Position numbers and translations under genes: made by a program. Shown one piece after another: positions 34,565 through 41,465 of a stretch of DNA of 64,000 bases (its first letter is position 1; the number at the start of each line of letters is the position of its first letter). This DNA comes from Streptomyces sp. 2114.4. GTDB taxonomy: Bacteria > Actinomycetota > Actinomycetes > Streptomycetales > Streptomycetaceae. Location of the stretch: contig NZ_FYEY01000001.1 of the NCBI RefSeq assembly GCF_900187385.1, forward strand, positions 7,750,001 through 7,814,000, read 5' to 3'. Below the pieces are notes generated by a model. That model saw only the letters and a program-made list of their open reading frames with translations, was not told where the DNA came from and did no database searches.

Positions 34565-35899
34565 TCATTTGCGGTCGTGCAAGAAGGCAGGGATCTCGTC
34601 GCGGGTCGGGTAGTTCGGCAGGGGGGCTGGCTTGTCCTGAAGGAAGGCGGTGATGACAGCGGCAGCTCGGTCGTTGTTGTCGTCCAGGCCGTTCCACATG
34701 TGGTGTCCGACTCCGGGCAGGTACTGCGTGCGCTGGATGGCGGGGTCATTGGCAAGGACGGTGGTCTCCCATTGACGAACCTGGGAGGAGCACTCGGCGA
34801 TCATCAGCATCGCGGGGGTCCGGGAGCGCCTCAGCTTCGAAGCGATGGAGGGGGAGTCCTTGACCGTCTGCTGGATGCGGAGGCTGGCGGCGGGACTGAA
34901 GGAGAAGTTCCGTGCGGTGTCCTCGGCGGGGATGCGGTGTGCGTCGCGCGCGCAGTAGGCGGATGCGGTGTCGCTGCCGAGGTCGGCGGCGGTGAAGGCG
35001 TTGTCGCCTTCGGCCTGTCCGATCAGTCCGGTGTCGGGGGTGAGGAGCCCGAGTCCCATAAGGCCGAACGCCACGGCGTACCGGGGGACGTGCGTCGATC
35101 GCGGTCCGGTCATGGCCGGCGCGAGGCCGCGCGCGGATTTTCGGCCCCTGCGCCCGGTGATGTGTGCGGTGGGGCCGTCCATGGGGCCGGGCTCAGCAAT
35201 GATCGCCCGGTGCAGGCGGGCGGCGACGCTCGGGTCAGCCAGGGCTCGGGTGAGCACGGCCCCGCCTGAGGAGAATCCGAGGATGTCGACCTTGCCCTTG
35301 TTCAGGCGGTCGGCGAAGGCGGCGAGGTCACGGACCGACCTGGAGATCGTGTACTGGCCCATGGGAAGCAGGTCGCTTCGTCCGCCACCGGCCTGTTCAT
35401 AGGCGTAGACGTCATAGCCCTGGCGTGCCAGGAGTTGCAGGAACCGATGGTCGAGCACCGAGATGCCACGGACCGGTCCGCCGTTGAGGTACACGAACGG
35501 GATGGGATGCCGGGGGCCGGGGTTCGCGGGCGGGTAGTGGTACACCGCTACCCGGCTGCCGGTGGCCAGGCTCCAGTGCTGCGTGGCCACGAACGGCAGG
35601 GCGAGCGGGTATCGCCGGGCCGTCGGCACCGTCGGGATACAGACCGACGCCGTCAATGCTGCCGCAACAACCACCGGCAGAAACGGCACGAGCCGCGCCG
35701 GCCAAGTACGGCGCCGACCCAGCCACATCGCGAGGACAGCTCCGACTCCAAGGGTCGTCAACCATGCGGCGAGCCCCGAGCCTGCCCCGTCCGTGAGGGC
35801 GATCAGTGCGAGAAAGACGACGACCAGCATCGTAACGGCGGCCAGGGCCAGCAGTAAGCGTCCGGTGAAGCGGACGAGACGTATGGCGGACGTGGGCAC
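34565..35899 (-). CDS. Membrane-anchored alpha/beta hydrolase
   Basis: A 444-residue protein with three N-terminal membrane helices (about 12-36, 43-60 and 68-88) followed by an extracytoplasmic alpha/beta-hydrolase domain starting PIPFVYLNGGPVRGIS. The nucleophile elbow is GFSSGG, the oxyanion/cap region DVYAYEQAGGGRSD matches proline-iminopeptidase-like enzymes, and PGVGHHMWNG supplies the His. GTG start at 35899 with GGAGG six bases upstream. It is divergent from a TetR gene that carries the WHG C-terminal domain; the pair shares a 68-bp promoter region with a direct repeat, so TetR repression is likely. Confidence 0.85.
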   Translation of the reverse strand: MPTSAIRLVRFTGRLLLALAAVTMLVVVFLALIALTDGAGSGLAAWLTTLGVGAVLAMWLGRRRTWPARLVPFLPVVVAAALTASVCIPTVPTARRYPLALPFVATQHWSLATGSRVAVYHYPPANPGPRHPIPFVYLNGGPVRGISVLDHRFLQLLARQGYDVYAYEQAGGGRSDLLPMGQYTISRSVRDLAAFADRLNKGKVDILGFSSGGAVLTRALADPSVAARLHRAIIAEPGPMDGPTAHITGRRGRKSARGLAPAMTGPRSTHVPRYAVAFGLMGLGLLTPDTGLIGQAEGDNAFTAADLGSDTASAYCARDAHRIPAEDTARNFSFSPAASLRIQQTVKDSPSIASKLRRSRTPAMLMIAECSSQVRQWETTVLANDPAIQRTQYLPGVGHHMWNGLDDNNDRAAAVITAFLQDKPAPLPNYPTRDEIPAFLHDRK

Positions 35900-35915
35900 G
35901 ACAGACCTCCAAAAA

Positions 35916-35938
35916 TTTCAGAACGCTGTTTCAAAACG
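35916..35938. promoter_or_regulatory. Candidate TetR operator, direct repeat
   Basis: TTTCAGAACG (35916-35925) and TTTCAAAACG (35929-35938) repeat with a 13-bp period in the short gap between the divergent hydrolase and TetR genes, in unusually AT-rich sequence. Confidence 0.5.
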
Positions 35939-35967
35939 ACGTTATCAGAGGGGGTAGGCTGCTGGCC

Positions 35968-36585
35968 GTGGGTAGGCCGAGAACAAACGACGAGGCCGTC
36001 AAAGAGCGGCTTGTGGAGTGCGCGACCGAGATGCTCGCCACCCGTCCGCGAGAGTCGCTCACGGTCCGCGCCGTGGCCGCTGCCGCCGAGGCGTCGACGA
36101 CGGCGGTGTACTCCCTGTTCGGCGGTAAGGACGGGCTGATCGGTGCGGTGCGCGATAGAGCCGTCGCCGGCCTGTTCCAGGACGTGTCGGCGGTGCAGAC
36201 CTCCACGGACCCGCTCGCCGACCTCTACGCGCTGGCCGTCGCCTACCGTCGCTGGGGGCGAGGACACAGCCACCTGTACACGGTGCTGTTCGGTGGTGTG
36301 CAGTCTTTCGACCCGTCGGGGGAGGTCGGTGCCAGTGACCCCATCCGTCCGCTCCTCGCGGCGATCGATCGCGCCGTGACAGCGTCCGTCCTCGTCGGCG
36401 AGGCAACGTCGATCGCCCTGTCGATCTGGGCCACCCTCCACGGGCTTGTGACTCTTGAACTGGCCGGGGCCTTCGACGCCGCGACGGCCGAGGCCGCATT
36501 CCGCTCGACGATTCACGCCACGTTGCGCGGATGGACGACCCCGGCGGTGTTCCGCAGTCTTCGCCAAGCAGAACTCGCTCATTGA
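35968..36585 (+). CDS. TetR-family regulator with WHG-type C-terminal domain
   Basis: A 205-residue TetR protein. The helix-turn-helix is TVRAVAAAAEASTTAVYSLF, followed by GGKDGLIGAV. The ligand domain has SIWATLHGLVTLELAGAF, matching the W-x-x-x-HG-x-x-x-LE pattern of the TetR_C_13/WHG group. The start is GTG 35968, reading GRPRTNDEAVKERLVE. Divergent from the membrane hydrolase gene, which it probably represses. Confidence 0.88.
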   Translation: MGRPRTNDEAVKERLVECATEMLATRPRESLTVRAVAAAAEASTTAVYSLFGGKDGLIGAVRDRAVAGLFQDVSAVQTSTDPLADLYALAVAYRRWGRGHSHLYTVLFGGVQSFDPSGEVGASDPIRPLLAAIDRAVTASVLVGEATSIALSIWATLHGLVTLELAGAFDAATAEAAFRSTIHATLRGWTTPAVFRSLRQAELAH

Positions 36586-36600
36586 CAGGATCAGGGCCGG

Positions 36601-36888
36601 TTATCGGGGCCCTCCCGGTCCCTGCCGGGGCGAGGGTGCGTGGTCGGTGAAGACCGGCATGCCAAGGTCGACCAGCTGCGGCCGACCATCGGTCGGAGAT
36701 CGCTTGAGGCTGTTGAGCATGACCATCGCAGCGTCGAAGCTGACCTGGAGTCCCTCGACCTCGCCGAGCCGGCCGTTGGCGCGGGCTTCGCTGATGCGCT
36801 CTCGGAGGTTCTGGATGATCTCGATGAGGCGTGGCCTCTGGCGGGGATCCATCTGGAGGACGGGGCAGCGGATGCAGGCTTCTCTGAA
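36601..36888 (-). pseudogene. C-terminal tail of a site-specific integrase
   Basis: After an in-frame stop the minus strand reads FREACIRCPVLQMDPRQRPR, LIEIIQNLRERISEARANGR, LGEVEGLQVSFDAAMVML and VDLGMPV. This cysteine-containing tail (C-x-x-C-P-x-L) followed by a coiled helix and VDLGMP is seen at the C-terminus of Streptomyces tyrosine-recombinase/transposition integrases. The catalytic domain is absent, so it marks the edge of a former mobile element. Confidence 0.55.
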
Positions 36889-36957
36889 CTAAGAGATGCT
36901 GCGGGTAGGGGCGCCGTCGCGAGCGCCGCGATACCGCCGCCCGGACCAGCGGAATCT

Positions 36958-37279
36958 CTTACTGATGGTTTCAGAATGAGGTTCGGAGTGGTCTCAAGCA
37001 GGTCATGTTGCAGGCGAGTTGGAGCATTCCGAGGTGAAGGTCGGCTCGTATCTCGTAGCGGATGCGGAGTCGTTTGAACTGGTGGAGCCAGGCGAAGGTG
37101 CGCTCGACGACCCAGCGGGGCCTGCCCAGCCGGAGCCGTGTGGGGTGCCGCGGCGAGCGATCCTCGGTGTGATCCCGCGGGCCCGGACGAGGCGCCGGTA
37201 CTTGTCGAAGTCGTAGCCACGGTCGGCGAACAGCTCCGCCAAGCCCCTGCACCGAACTCATTCTGAAACGATCAGTAAG
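36958..37279 (-). mobile_element. Internally deleted IS5-like element with intact terminal repeats
   Basis: The left end (36958-36986) and right end (37252-37279) are ~28-bp inverted repeats: CTTACTGAT-S-GTTTCAGAATGAG-(G)TTCGG, with one mismatch and one extra base. They enclose only ~265 bp containing the 3' third of an IS5-family transposase. The first surviving transposase codons directly abut the right repeat, so the 5' two thirds were lost. Both ends needed for mobilisation remain, making it a MITE-like, potentially trans-mobilisable derivative. Confidence 0.75.
36971..37255 (-). pseudogene. IS5-family transposase C-terminal fragment, frameshifted
   Basis: Minus-strand translation begins LAELFADRGYDFDKYRRLVR and ARGITPRIARRGTPHGSG, then shifts frame near 37118-37128 and continues RWVVERTFAWLHQFKRLRIR, YEI and LACNMTCLRPLRTSF. 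The first part contains the DRGYD region around the second catalytic Asp, and WVVERTFAWLH carries the catalytic Glu of the DDE domain. The first catalytic Asp domain is missing. The stop lies inside the left terminal repeat. Confidence 0.75.
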
Positions 37280-37313
37280 TGAACCGGCGAACCCACGCGG
37301 CCAGGCAGCAAAC

Positions 37314-38306
37314 TCAGATCCACCCCAACTTGGCCGCCTTCACGGCCAGTTCGAAGCGGCTGCCCGCACCGATCCGGGCCAGTAGCTCGGCTACCATGCG
37401 CCGCTCCGTGCGCACCGATACGCCGAGGGCCCGGGCCACGGCCTCGTCCTTGTCGCCGTGCGCGAGCATGCGCAGCAATTCCCGTTCCTGGGGAGTCGGC
37501 TCCGGCCCGGCCGGGCCCTCGCAGGGCGGTGTCATCGGCTCGGCGTCCTTCCAGTACGCCTCGAAGAGCGCCTCCAGCGCCCTGATCACGGGCGGCGTAC
37601 GGATCAGCAGGGCGGTGGGCTGCCCGTTCACGGGATTGCCCGGGATGACGGCTTCCTCGTGGTCGACGATCAGCAGCCGCATCGGCAGTGACGGCGCGAG
37701 GCGGATCTCGCTGCCGTAGCTCCTGGCCCACTGGACGTAGTCGGCGGTGGCCCGGTCATTGGTGATGCTCTGCAGATAGAGGCTGCGGAATTTCACTCCG
37801 CGCAGCATCGCCTGTTCGTTCAGCGACTGTCCCGCCGCGATCGCCTCCGTGGGCAGCGAGCCGCCCGGTTGGAAGGAGTCCGCCTGGCGCGCGCAGCGTG
37901 TGGCGAGCGTCTCCAGCCGGGTGCGAATCCGGTCGAGCCCCATCAGCAGCTCCGTACCGTCGGAGGCAGACACGACGGTCGCGTCGGCCGAGGCGTACTC
38001 GGTGGCGAGCGTCGCCAGCGCCGTACGGGTCTGAGCCAGCCGCTCCTGGCGCAGAGCCAGATCCTCTTGCTCGCGCTGCAGCATCAGCTCCAAGCCCAGA
38101 TCGGGGCTGACCGCCCGGAGCAGATCGGGCTGTTCCCAGGAAGGGCGCAGCAGTGCCATGGCCGTCAGGCGCTCGATCGCCCTGCGCACCTGTGGTTCGG
38201 GCATGCCGAGCCTGTCGGCCAGGCGCATCCGGTCGTGCTCGTCATGGAGCAGTATGGCCCGGTATACCGCGAGATCTCCGCCATCGAGCGTAGGCGGCTC
38301 ATCCAT
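37314..38306 (-). CDS. LuxR-family regulator with TrmB-like N-terminus
   Basis: A 330-residue regulator common in Streptomyces. The N-terminal winged helix (DLAVYRAILLHDEHDRMRLA, then RLGMPEPQVRRAIERLTAM) resembles TrmB. A central sensor-like region follows, and the C-terminal LuxR-type helix-turn-helix is visible as PTPQERELLRMLAHGDKDEA, then GVSVRTERRMVAELLARIG. The ATG at 38306 is the only sensible start. Such TrmB-LuxR proteins often neighbour secreted-peptide or specialised-metabolite loci. It is divergent from the peptide cluster starting at 38728 and may control it. Confidence 0.85.
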   Translation of the reverse strand: MDEPPTLDGGDLAVYRAILLHDEHDRMRLADRLGMPEPQVRRAIERLTAMALLRPSWEQPDLLRAVSPDLGLELMLQREQEDLALRQERLAQTRTALATLATEYASADATVVSASDGTELLMGLDRIRTRLETLATRCARQADSFQPGGSLPTEAIAAGQSLNEQAMLRGVKFRSLYLQSITNDRATADYVQWARSYGSEIRLAPSLPMRLLIVDHEEAVIPGNPVNGQPTALLIRTPPVIRALEALFEAYWKDAEPMTPPCEGPAGPEPTPQERELLRMLAHGDKDEAVARALGVSVRTERRMVAELLARIGAGSRFELAVKAAKLGWI

Positions 38307-38727
38307 GGCGGTTCTCCCTGAACCGGCGGCGGCGTGGGGCTGCCTCGCTTCCCGGGGCGCCGGGGGAGGGGCGGCCGTCGCGGGCGGGCCGTCCGAAGGC
38401 CGGGGGTCGGTGAGCCCGGGCAGGAAGCCGATGGGGCATCGCAGACCTGCCGAACGGCTCTGGTCGGTGGCAGGTTCCCATGCTCTCCCTCAAAACCGGT
38501 CGCAGGAAGTCCGGTGCCATCGTCCTGTGCCCCGTCGGCGCGGGCCAGGCTATTTACGGTCGAGCCCCGTCACTCCCGCGATGCCCTGCTGTGGCAGGCA
38601 GTTGCATGGCAACGGGATGCCACAGGAGTGGCCTTACGGTCTTTTCTGCCCGGTGCTTCTCTGTTCACTGCGTTGAGGCCATCGGCCGGTCCAGGCCGCT
38701 CGCCTCCGGCAGCGCAAAGGAGAGAAC
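38307..38727. other. Control region of the cysteine-rich peptide cluster
   Basis: A 420-bp divergent intergenic region between the LuxR gene and the first rightward ORF. Besides the palindrome at 38591-38623 it shows no recognised gene. The AAAGGAG ribosome-binding site at 38716-38722 belongs to the 69-aa ORF. Confidence 0.5.
38591..38623. promoter_or_regulatory. 33-bp bipartite palindrome, candidate cluster operator
   Basis: Perfectly symmetric architecture: GTGGCA-N4-GTTGC-ATG-GCAAC-N4-TGCCAC. Eleven base pairs per arm match with no mismatch, and the spacers are equal (4-3-4). It lies about 105 bp before the 69-aa ORF, at a distance suitable for activator or repressor binding. The half-site GTGGCAN4GTTGC suggests a dimer contacting two successive major grooves on each side. 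Confidence 0.65.
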
Positions 38728-38937
38728 ATGAAGATCACCGGACGATGTCTGCCCGTAGCCCCGGCCCCGCTCGCCGCGATGTTCGGCACCCGTGGCGTCG
38801 TCGGCGCACCAGGGCATGGCGCACCGGCGCTTCGCGCGACGTCCGCACAGGCCGCCGACGCGATACCCGACGACTTCATCTGGCCGCGCGCCTCTGCGTC
38901 ACCGAGCACCGGTGGCGGAAGCGCCCGGGATGTCTGA
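38728..38937 (+). CDS. 69-aa peptide, coupled to the SDR-like gene
   Basis: Begins MKITGRCLPVAPAPLAAMFG and ends in a Ser/Gly/Ala-rich tail. The region ATSAQAADAIPDDFIWPRAS resembles an AxA signal cleavage site followed by a short acidic/aromatic segment, so it could be an exported or precursor-like peptide. The AAAGGAG ribosome-binding site with a five-base spacer is among the best in the window. The stop codon overlaps the next start by eight bases (ATGTCTGA), indicating translational coupling and supporting a real gene. No family recognised; a truncated gene remnant that drives SDR translation is the alternative. Confidence 0.55.
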   Translation: MKITGRCLPVAPAPLAAMFGTRGVVGAPGHGAPALRATSAQAADAIPDDFIWPRASASPSTGGGSARDV

Positions 38938-39502
38938 GCCCGCGCCTTCTTCGCAGGCTCGCGTGGCACTGCTCCTCCACGGACACGGCCCTGTCGGGCG
39001 CCGGGTGTGCGCCAGGCTGACAGCCGACGGTACGGCGGTGGCGGTCGCCTGCCCCTCCGCCGATCAAGTCGCCTTATTTGTCCGGGAGTTCGCGGCGGCA
39101 CCCGCCGTAGCCCTGCCCTATGAACTCGCGCCCGGCGACACCGGGGCGACGCAACGGATGTTGGCCGAAGTGACGGCCGAACTGGGCCGGATCGACTGCC
39201 TCGTGGACCTGCTGCCAGGTGACGCGCCCGACTTCCCCGTCGCCGACGCCGTACGCCGCACCATGCTCGGCGCCGGAAATCAGGCCCGCATCGTGCTGGT
39301 GACATCCCCGAGGCATGCCCGGGAGACGGCCCGGTGGGTCCGGGCGGCCATTACGGCCCACGTCAAGGTCAACGCCCTCGTCGCCTTGGACGGCACACCG
39401 GCCGAGCACATCGCGGGCGCCGTCCTGCTCCTCCTCGCCGCGGACGCGCAGGGCATCAGCGGGCAGCTCATCGAAGTGGGCGCATCCGACGGGCTGTGTT
39501 GA
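38930..39502 (+). CDS. Degenerate short-chain dehydrogenase-like protein with TTA codon
   Basis: A 190-residue SDR-like fold: VALLLHGHGPVGRRVCARLT replaces the usual TGxxxGxG loop; LGRIDCLVDLLPGD, ARIVLVTSPRHARETARWVR and QGISGQLIEVGASDG correspond to SDR strands beta-4, beta-5 and the C-terminal SGxxxxVDGG. The catalytic Tyr-x-x-x-Lys is absent, so it is unlikely to be a working oxidoreductase and may bind a nucleotide or partner protein. Codon 49 is TTA (39074-39076), implying bldA dependence. It overlaps the 69-aa ORF and precedes the AraC gene by 50 bp. Confidence 0.75.
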   Translation: MSEPAPSSQARVALLLHGHGPVGRRVCARLTADGTAVAVACPSADQVALFVREFAAAPAVALPYELAPGDTGATQRMLAEVTAELGRIDCLVDLLPGDAPDFPVADAVRRTMLGAGNQARIVLVTSPRHARETARWVRAAITAHVKVNALVALDGTPAEHIAGAVLLLLAADAQGISGQLIEVGASDGLC

Positions 39503-39552
39503 ACACCACGCACGCCCCCCGCCCGACCGATCCCGACAAGGAAGGACCACAG

Positions 39553-40440
39553 GTGGACTATTCGGCATGCCCTGTGACAAGCGGTGAACACGTCCAGCGC
39601 TTGCCACGGCCCGACCTGCGCCCCGGCGTGCTGCGCTACCGAGGCTTCCGCCTGACAGGCCGCACTCCGTGCAGACATCTGGAGCTGCCCACCGACGCGG
39701 TCTCGGTGACCCTCCTGCTCGGGGGAAGCGTACGCATGGGCGACACTCCCGGCGGCCCGTTCCCCACCAAGGCGTACACCGCTCCGGTGAGCGGACTGCG
39801 GACGGGTGCCCTGCTCAGCGAGCACGACTCCGGGCTGGTCGGCGTCGAGATCGAGATGACACCGTGGACGGCCTACCGGCTGTTCCGCATCCCGATGAGC
39901 GAACTCCTCAACATCGTGCGGGAGATGTCCGACCTCACCGGTGAACCTGGATATCTCGCCGACGGCCTGTCGGCGGCGCTGGCAGCCCGACCCGACTGGC
40001 ATGGCCGGTTCGACCTGCTGGACGCGGCACTCTCCGCGCTCCTGCCGCCGGGCCCGAGTCACGCGCCGTCCGTCGCCCGCGCCTGGCGGCACCTGGTGCA
40101 GCACCCGGGAGCCTCCATCGCCCAGCTGGCGCACGATGTCGGCTGGAGCCAGAGCCAGCTCGAACGCCGCTTCGTGGAGCAGACAGGCGTGACGCCCAAG
40201 GTGGCAGCCCGCATCATGCGGCTGCGTCGCAGCCTGCGTCTGCTCTCCGACGGGCACTCCGCCGCCGAGGCCGCGCTGCTGGCCGGCTATTACGACCAAG
40301 CGCACTTCAGCCGCGAATGCAAGACAATGACCGGATTCCCGGCGCGCATTCTGCGAGGGCGTCGGGAGCACTCCGATTTTTTACAAGACCGCAGCCGCGT
40401 GCGACCGGCACAGTGTGCATCGCCGGAACTCGCCCGGTAG
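39553..40440 (+). CDS. AraC-family transcriptional regulator
   Basis: A 295-residue AraC protein. The N-terminal beta-rich sensor starts VDYSACPVTSGEHVQRLPRP; the C-terminal double helix-turn-helix includes ASIAQLAHDVGWSQSQLERR and LLAGYYDQAHFSRECKTMTG. The GTG at 39553 has AAGGA six bases upstream and is preferred over upstream TTG-like starts. Placed between the SDR-like gene and the cysteine-rich peptide gene in the same orientation, it is a likely pathway-specific activator of the downstream genes. Confidence 0.88.
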   Translation: MDYSACPVTSGEHVQRLPRPDLRPGVLRYRGFRLTGRTPCRHLELPTDAVSVTLLLGGSVRMGDTPGGPFPTKAYTAPVSGLRTGALLSEHDSGLVGVEIEMTPWTAYRLFRIPMSELLNIVREMSDLTGEPGYLADGLSAALAARPDWHGRFDLLDAALSALLPPGPSHAPSVARAWRHLVQHPGASIAQLAHDVGWSQSQLERRFVEQTGVTPKVAARIMRLRRSLRLLSDGHSAAEAALLAGYYDQAHFSRECKTMTGFPARILRGRREHSDFLQDRSRVRPAQCASPELAR

Positions 40441-40460
40441 GAAGGCCGCAGGTTTCCCGG

Positions 40461-40470
40461 CCGGTACCGG
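40461..40470. promoter_or_regulatory. CCGGTACCGG palindrome before the peptide gene
   Basis: A perfect 10-bp palindrome flanked by TTTCC and GGAAA, giving a longer imperfect dyad (TTTCCCGG...CCGGAAA), in the 82-bp gap between the AraC gene and the precursor-peptide gene. Candidate regulatory site. Confidence 0.35.
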
Positions 40471-40522
40471 AAAGGAAACGTGCGGCATCGAACCCGTCCC
40501 GACGACCACAGGAAGTGGTGGC

Positions 40523-40696
40523 ATGTTCAAGAAGCTCGAAGCCGTCGGCAGTGCCCTGCTGGAACGTCTCGTGCCCCGTGTCGACGCCTCGGCATGCGGC
40601 ACGAACTGCTGGAACGACTGCTGGCAGTGCGCTCACTCCGCCTGCAAGGTGAACACGTGCACCGGCGCGCTCACCTGCCTGTCCGGCAACTGCTGA
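40523..40696 (+). CDS. Cysteine-rich precursor peptide (57 aa, eight Cys)
   Basis: Leader of about 24 residues (MFKKLEAVGSALLERLVPRV, then DASA), amphipathic and without a classical signal peptide. The 33-residue core contains Cys25, 29, 33, 36, 41, 46, 52 and 57 (spacing C3C3C2C4C4C5C4C), two Trp (30, 34) and ends exactly on Cys57. AGGAAG precedes the ATG by seven bases. Downstream are MauE-like and thioredoxin-like redox proteins, an ABC exporter and a signal peptidase, so four disulfides formed on export are the simplest reading. Lanthionine formation is less likely because no LanB/LanM/LanKC gene is nearby. The cleavage site around ASA-C is inferred. Confidence 0.75.
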   Translation: MFKKLEAVGSALLERLVPRVDASACGTNCWNDCWQCAHSACKVNTCTGALTCLSGNC

Positions 40697-40793
40697 ACCC
40701 CCATCATGCGGTGCGGCGGGCCGGCACACCCCGGCCCGCCGCACCGCAAGGCCCGCTCCCATGAATCGACCTGAACCCACGGGAGGGAATTCA

Positions 40794-41465
40794 ATGCCGT
40801 ATGCGGCAATAGGGATCCGCTGCCTCATCGGAATTATCTTTCTGACGTCCGCCATCAGCAAATCGGTCGGACGGCAGGCATTTCCCTCCTTCGTGGCCTC
40901 CCTGCGTGACATGAGACTGCTCCCGCCGCAGACCGTGACCGCGGTCGGCGGCTGCGTGGTGCTCGCGGAATTCACCTCCTGCACCCTGCTGCTGATGCCC
41001 CACCGTCTCCTGCCCGCCGCCGGACTGGGGCTGGCGGCCCTGCTGCTCACGGTGTTCACCGCGGCCATCGCGGTCACCGTGCGCCGGGGGAGCCGCACCC
41101 CCTGCCGCTGCTTCGGGGCCTCGACCACACCGCTCGGCCCCCGCCATCTCATACGCAACACCGTCCTCGCCGCGCTCGCCGTCCTCGGCGCGCTCTGGAC
41201 CGTCGGGGCCGGATACCCGACGGCCCTGAGCCGGTCCGTCGTACCCGCCGGGCTCGGCCTGTTGCTGGGAGGGCTGGTCACGGTCCTTGACGACCTCGTC
41301 GCGCTCTTCCACCCCACCCAGCACGGCCCAGGCGCCGCTCGACAGCGTCCGGCCCGACCTAAGGAGAATCATGATGCCGTTCCTCATCCCGGCCCTGGTG
41401 CTGGTGGGCGCCCTGTGCGTGCTGGATCTCATTCTCACCCTGGGCGTCGTGAAGAGGCTGCGTGA
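40794..41465 (+). CDS. MauE/DoxX-like redox-associated membrane protein
   Basis: A 223-residue protein with four to five membrane helices (PYAAIGIRCLIGIIFLTSAI; VGGCVVLAEFTSCTLLL; GLAALLLTVFTAAIAVTV; and two more). The family-diagnostic CxCFG motif is Cys104-Arg-Cys106-Phe-Gly after RRGSRTP. MauE proteins are thought to move reducing or oxidising equivalents across the membrane for disulfide formation in exported proteins, as in methylamine dehydrogenase. GGGAGGG precedes the ATG by six bases. The C-terminal ~32 codons overlap the start of the thioredoxin-like gene by 95 bp, an unusually long overlap; that tail is low-complexity. Confidence 0.82.
   Translation: MPYAAIGIRCLIGIIFLTSAISKSVGRQAFPSFVASLRDMRLLPPQTVTAVGGCVVLAEFTSCTLLLMPHRLLPAAGLGLAALLLTVFTAAIAVTVRRGSRTPCRCFGASTTPLGPRHLIRNTVLAALAVLGALWTVGAGYPTALSRSVVPAGLGLLLGGLVTVLDDLVALFHPTQHGPGAARQRPARPKENHDAVPHPGPGAGGRPVRAGSHSHPGRREEAA

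Noticed and set aside
36971..37261. Programmed frameshift in the IS5 transposase
   Set aside because: The frame change lies in the catalytic C-terminal part, not at the usual N-terminal slippery site, and the 5' region is deleted; treated as decay.
40523..40696. Lanthipeptide or thiopeptide precursor
   Set aside because: No LanB, LanC, LanM, LanKC, YcaO or split dehydratase gene in the window; redox and disulfide genes flank it instead. Enzymes elsewhere in the genome cannot be excluded.
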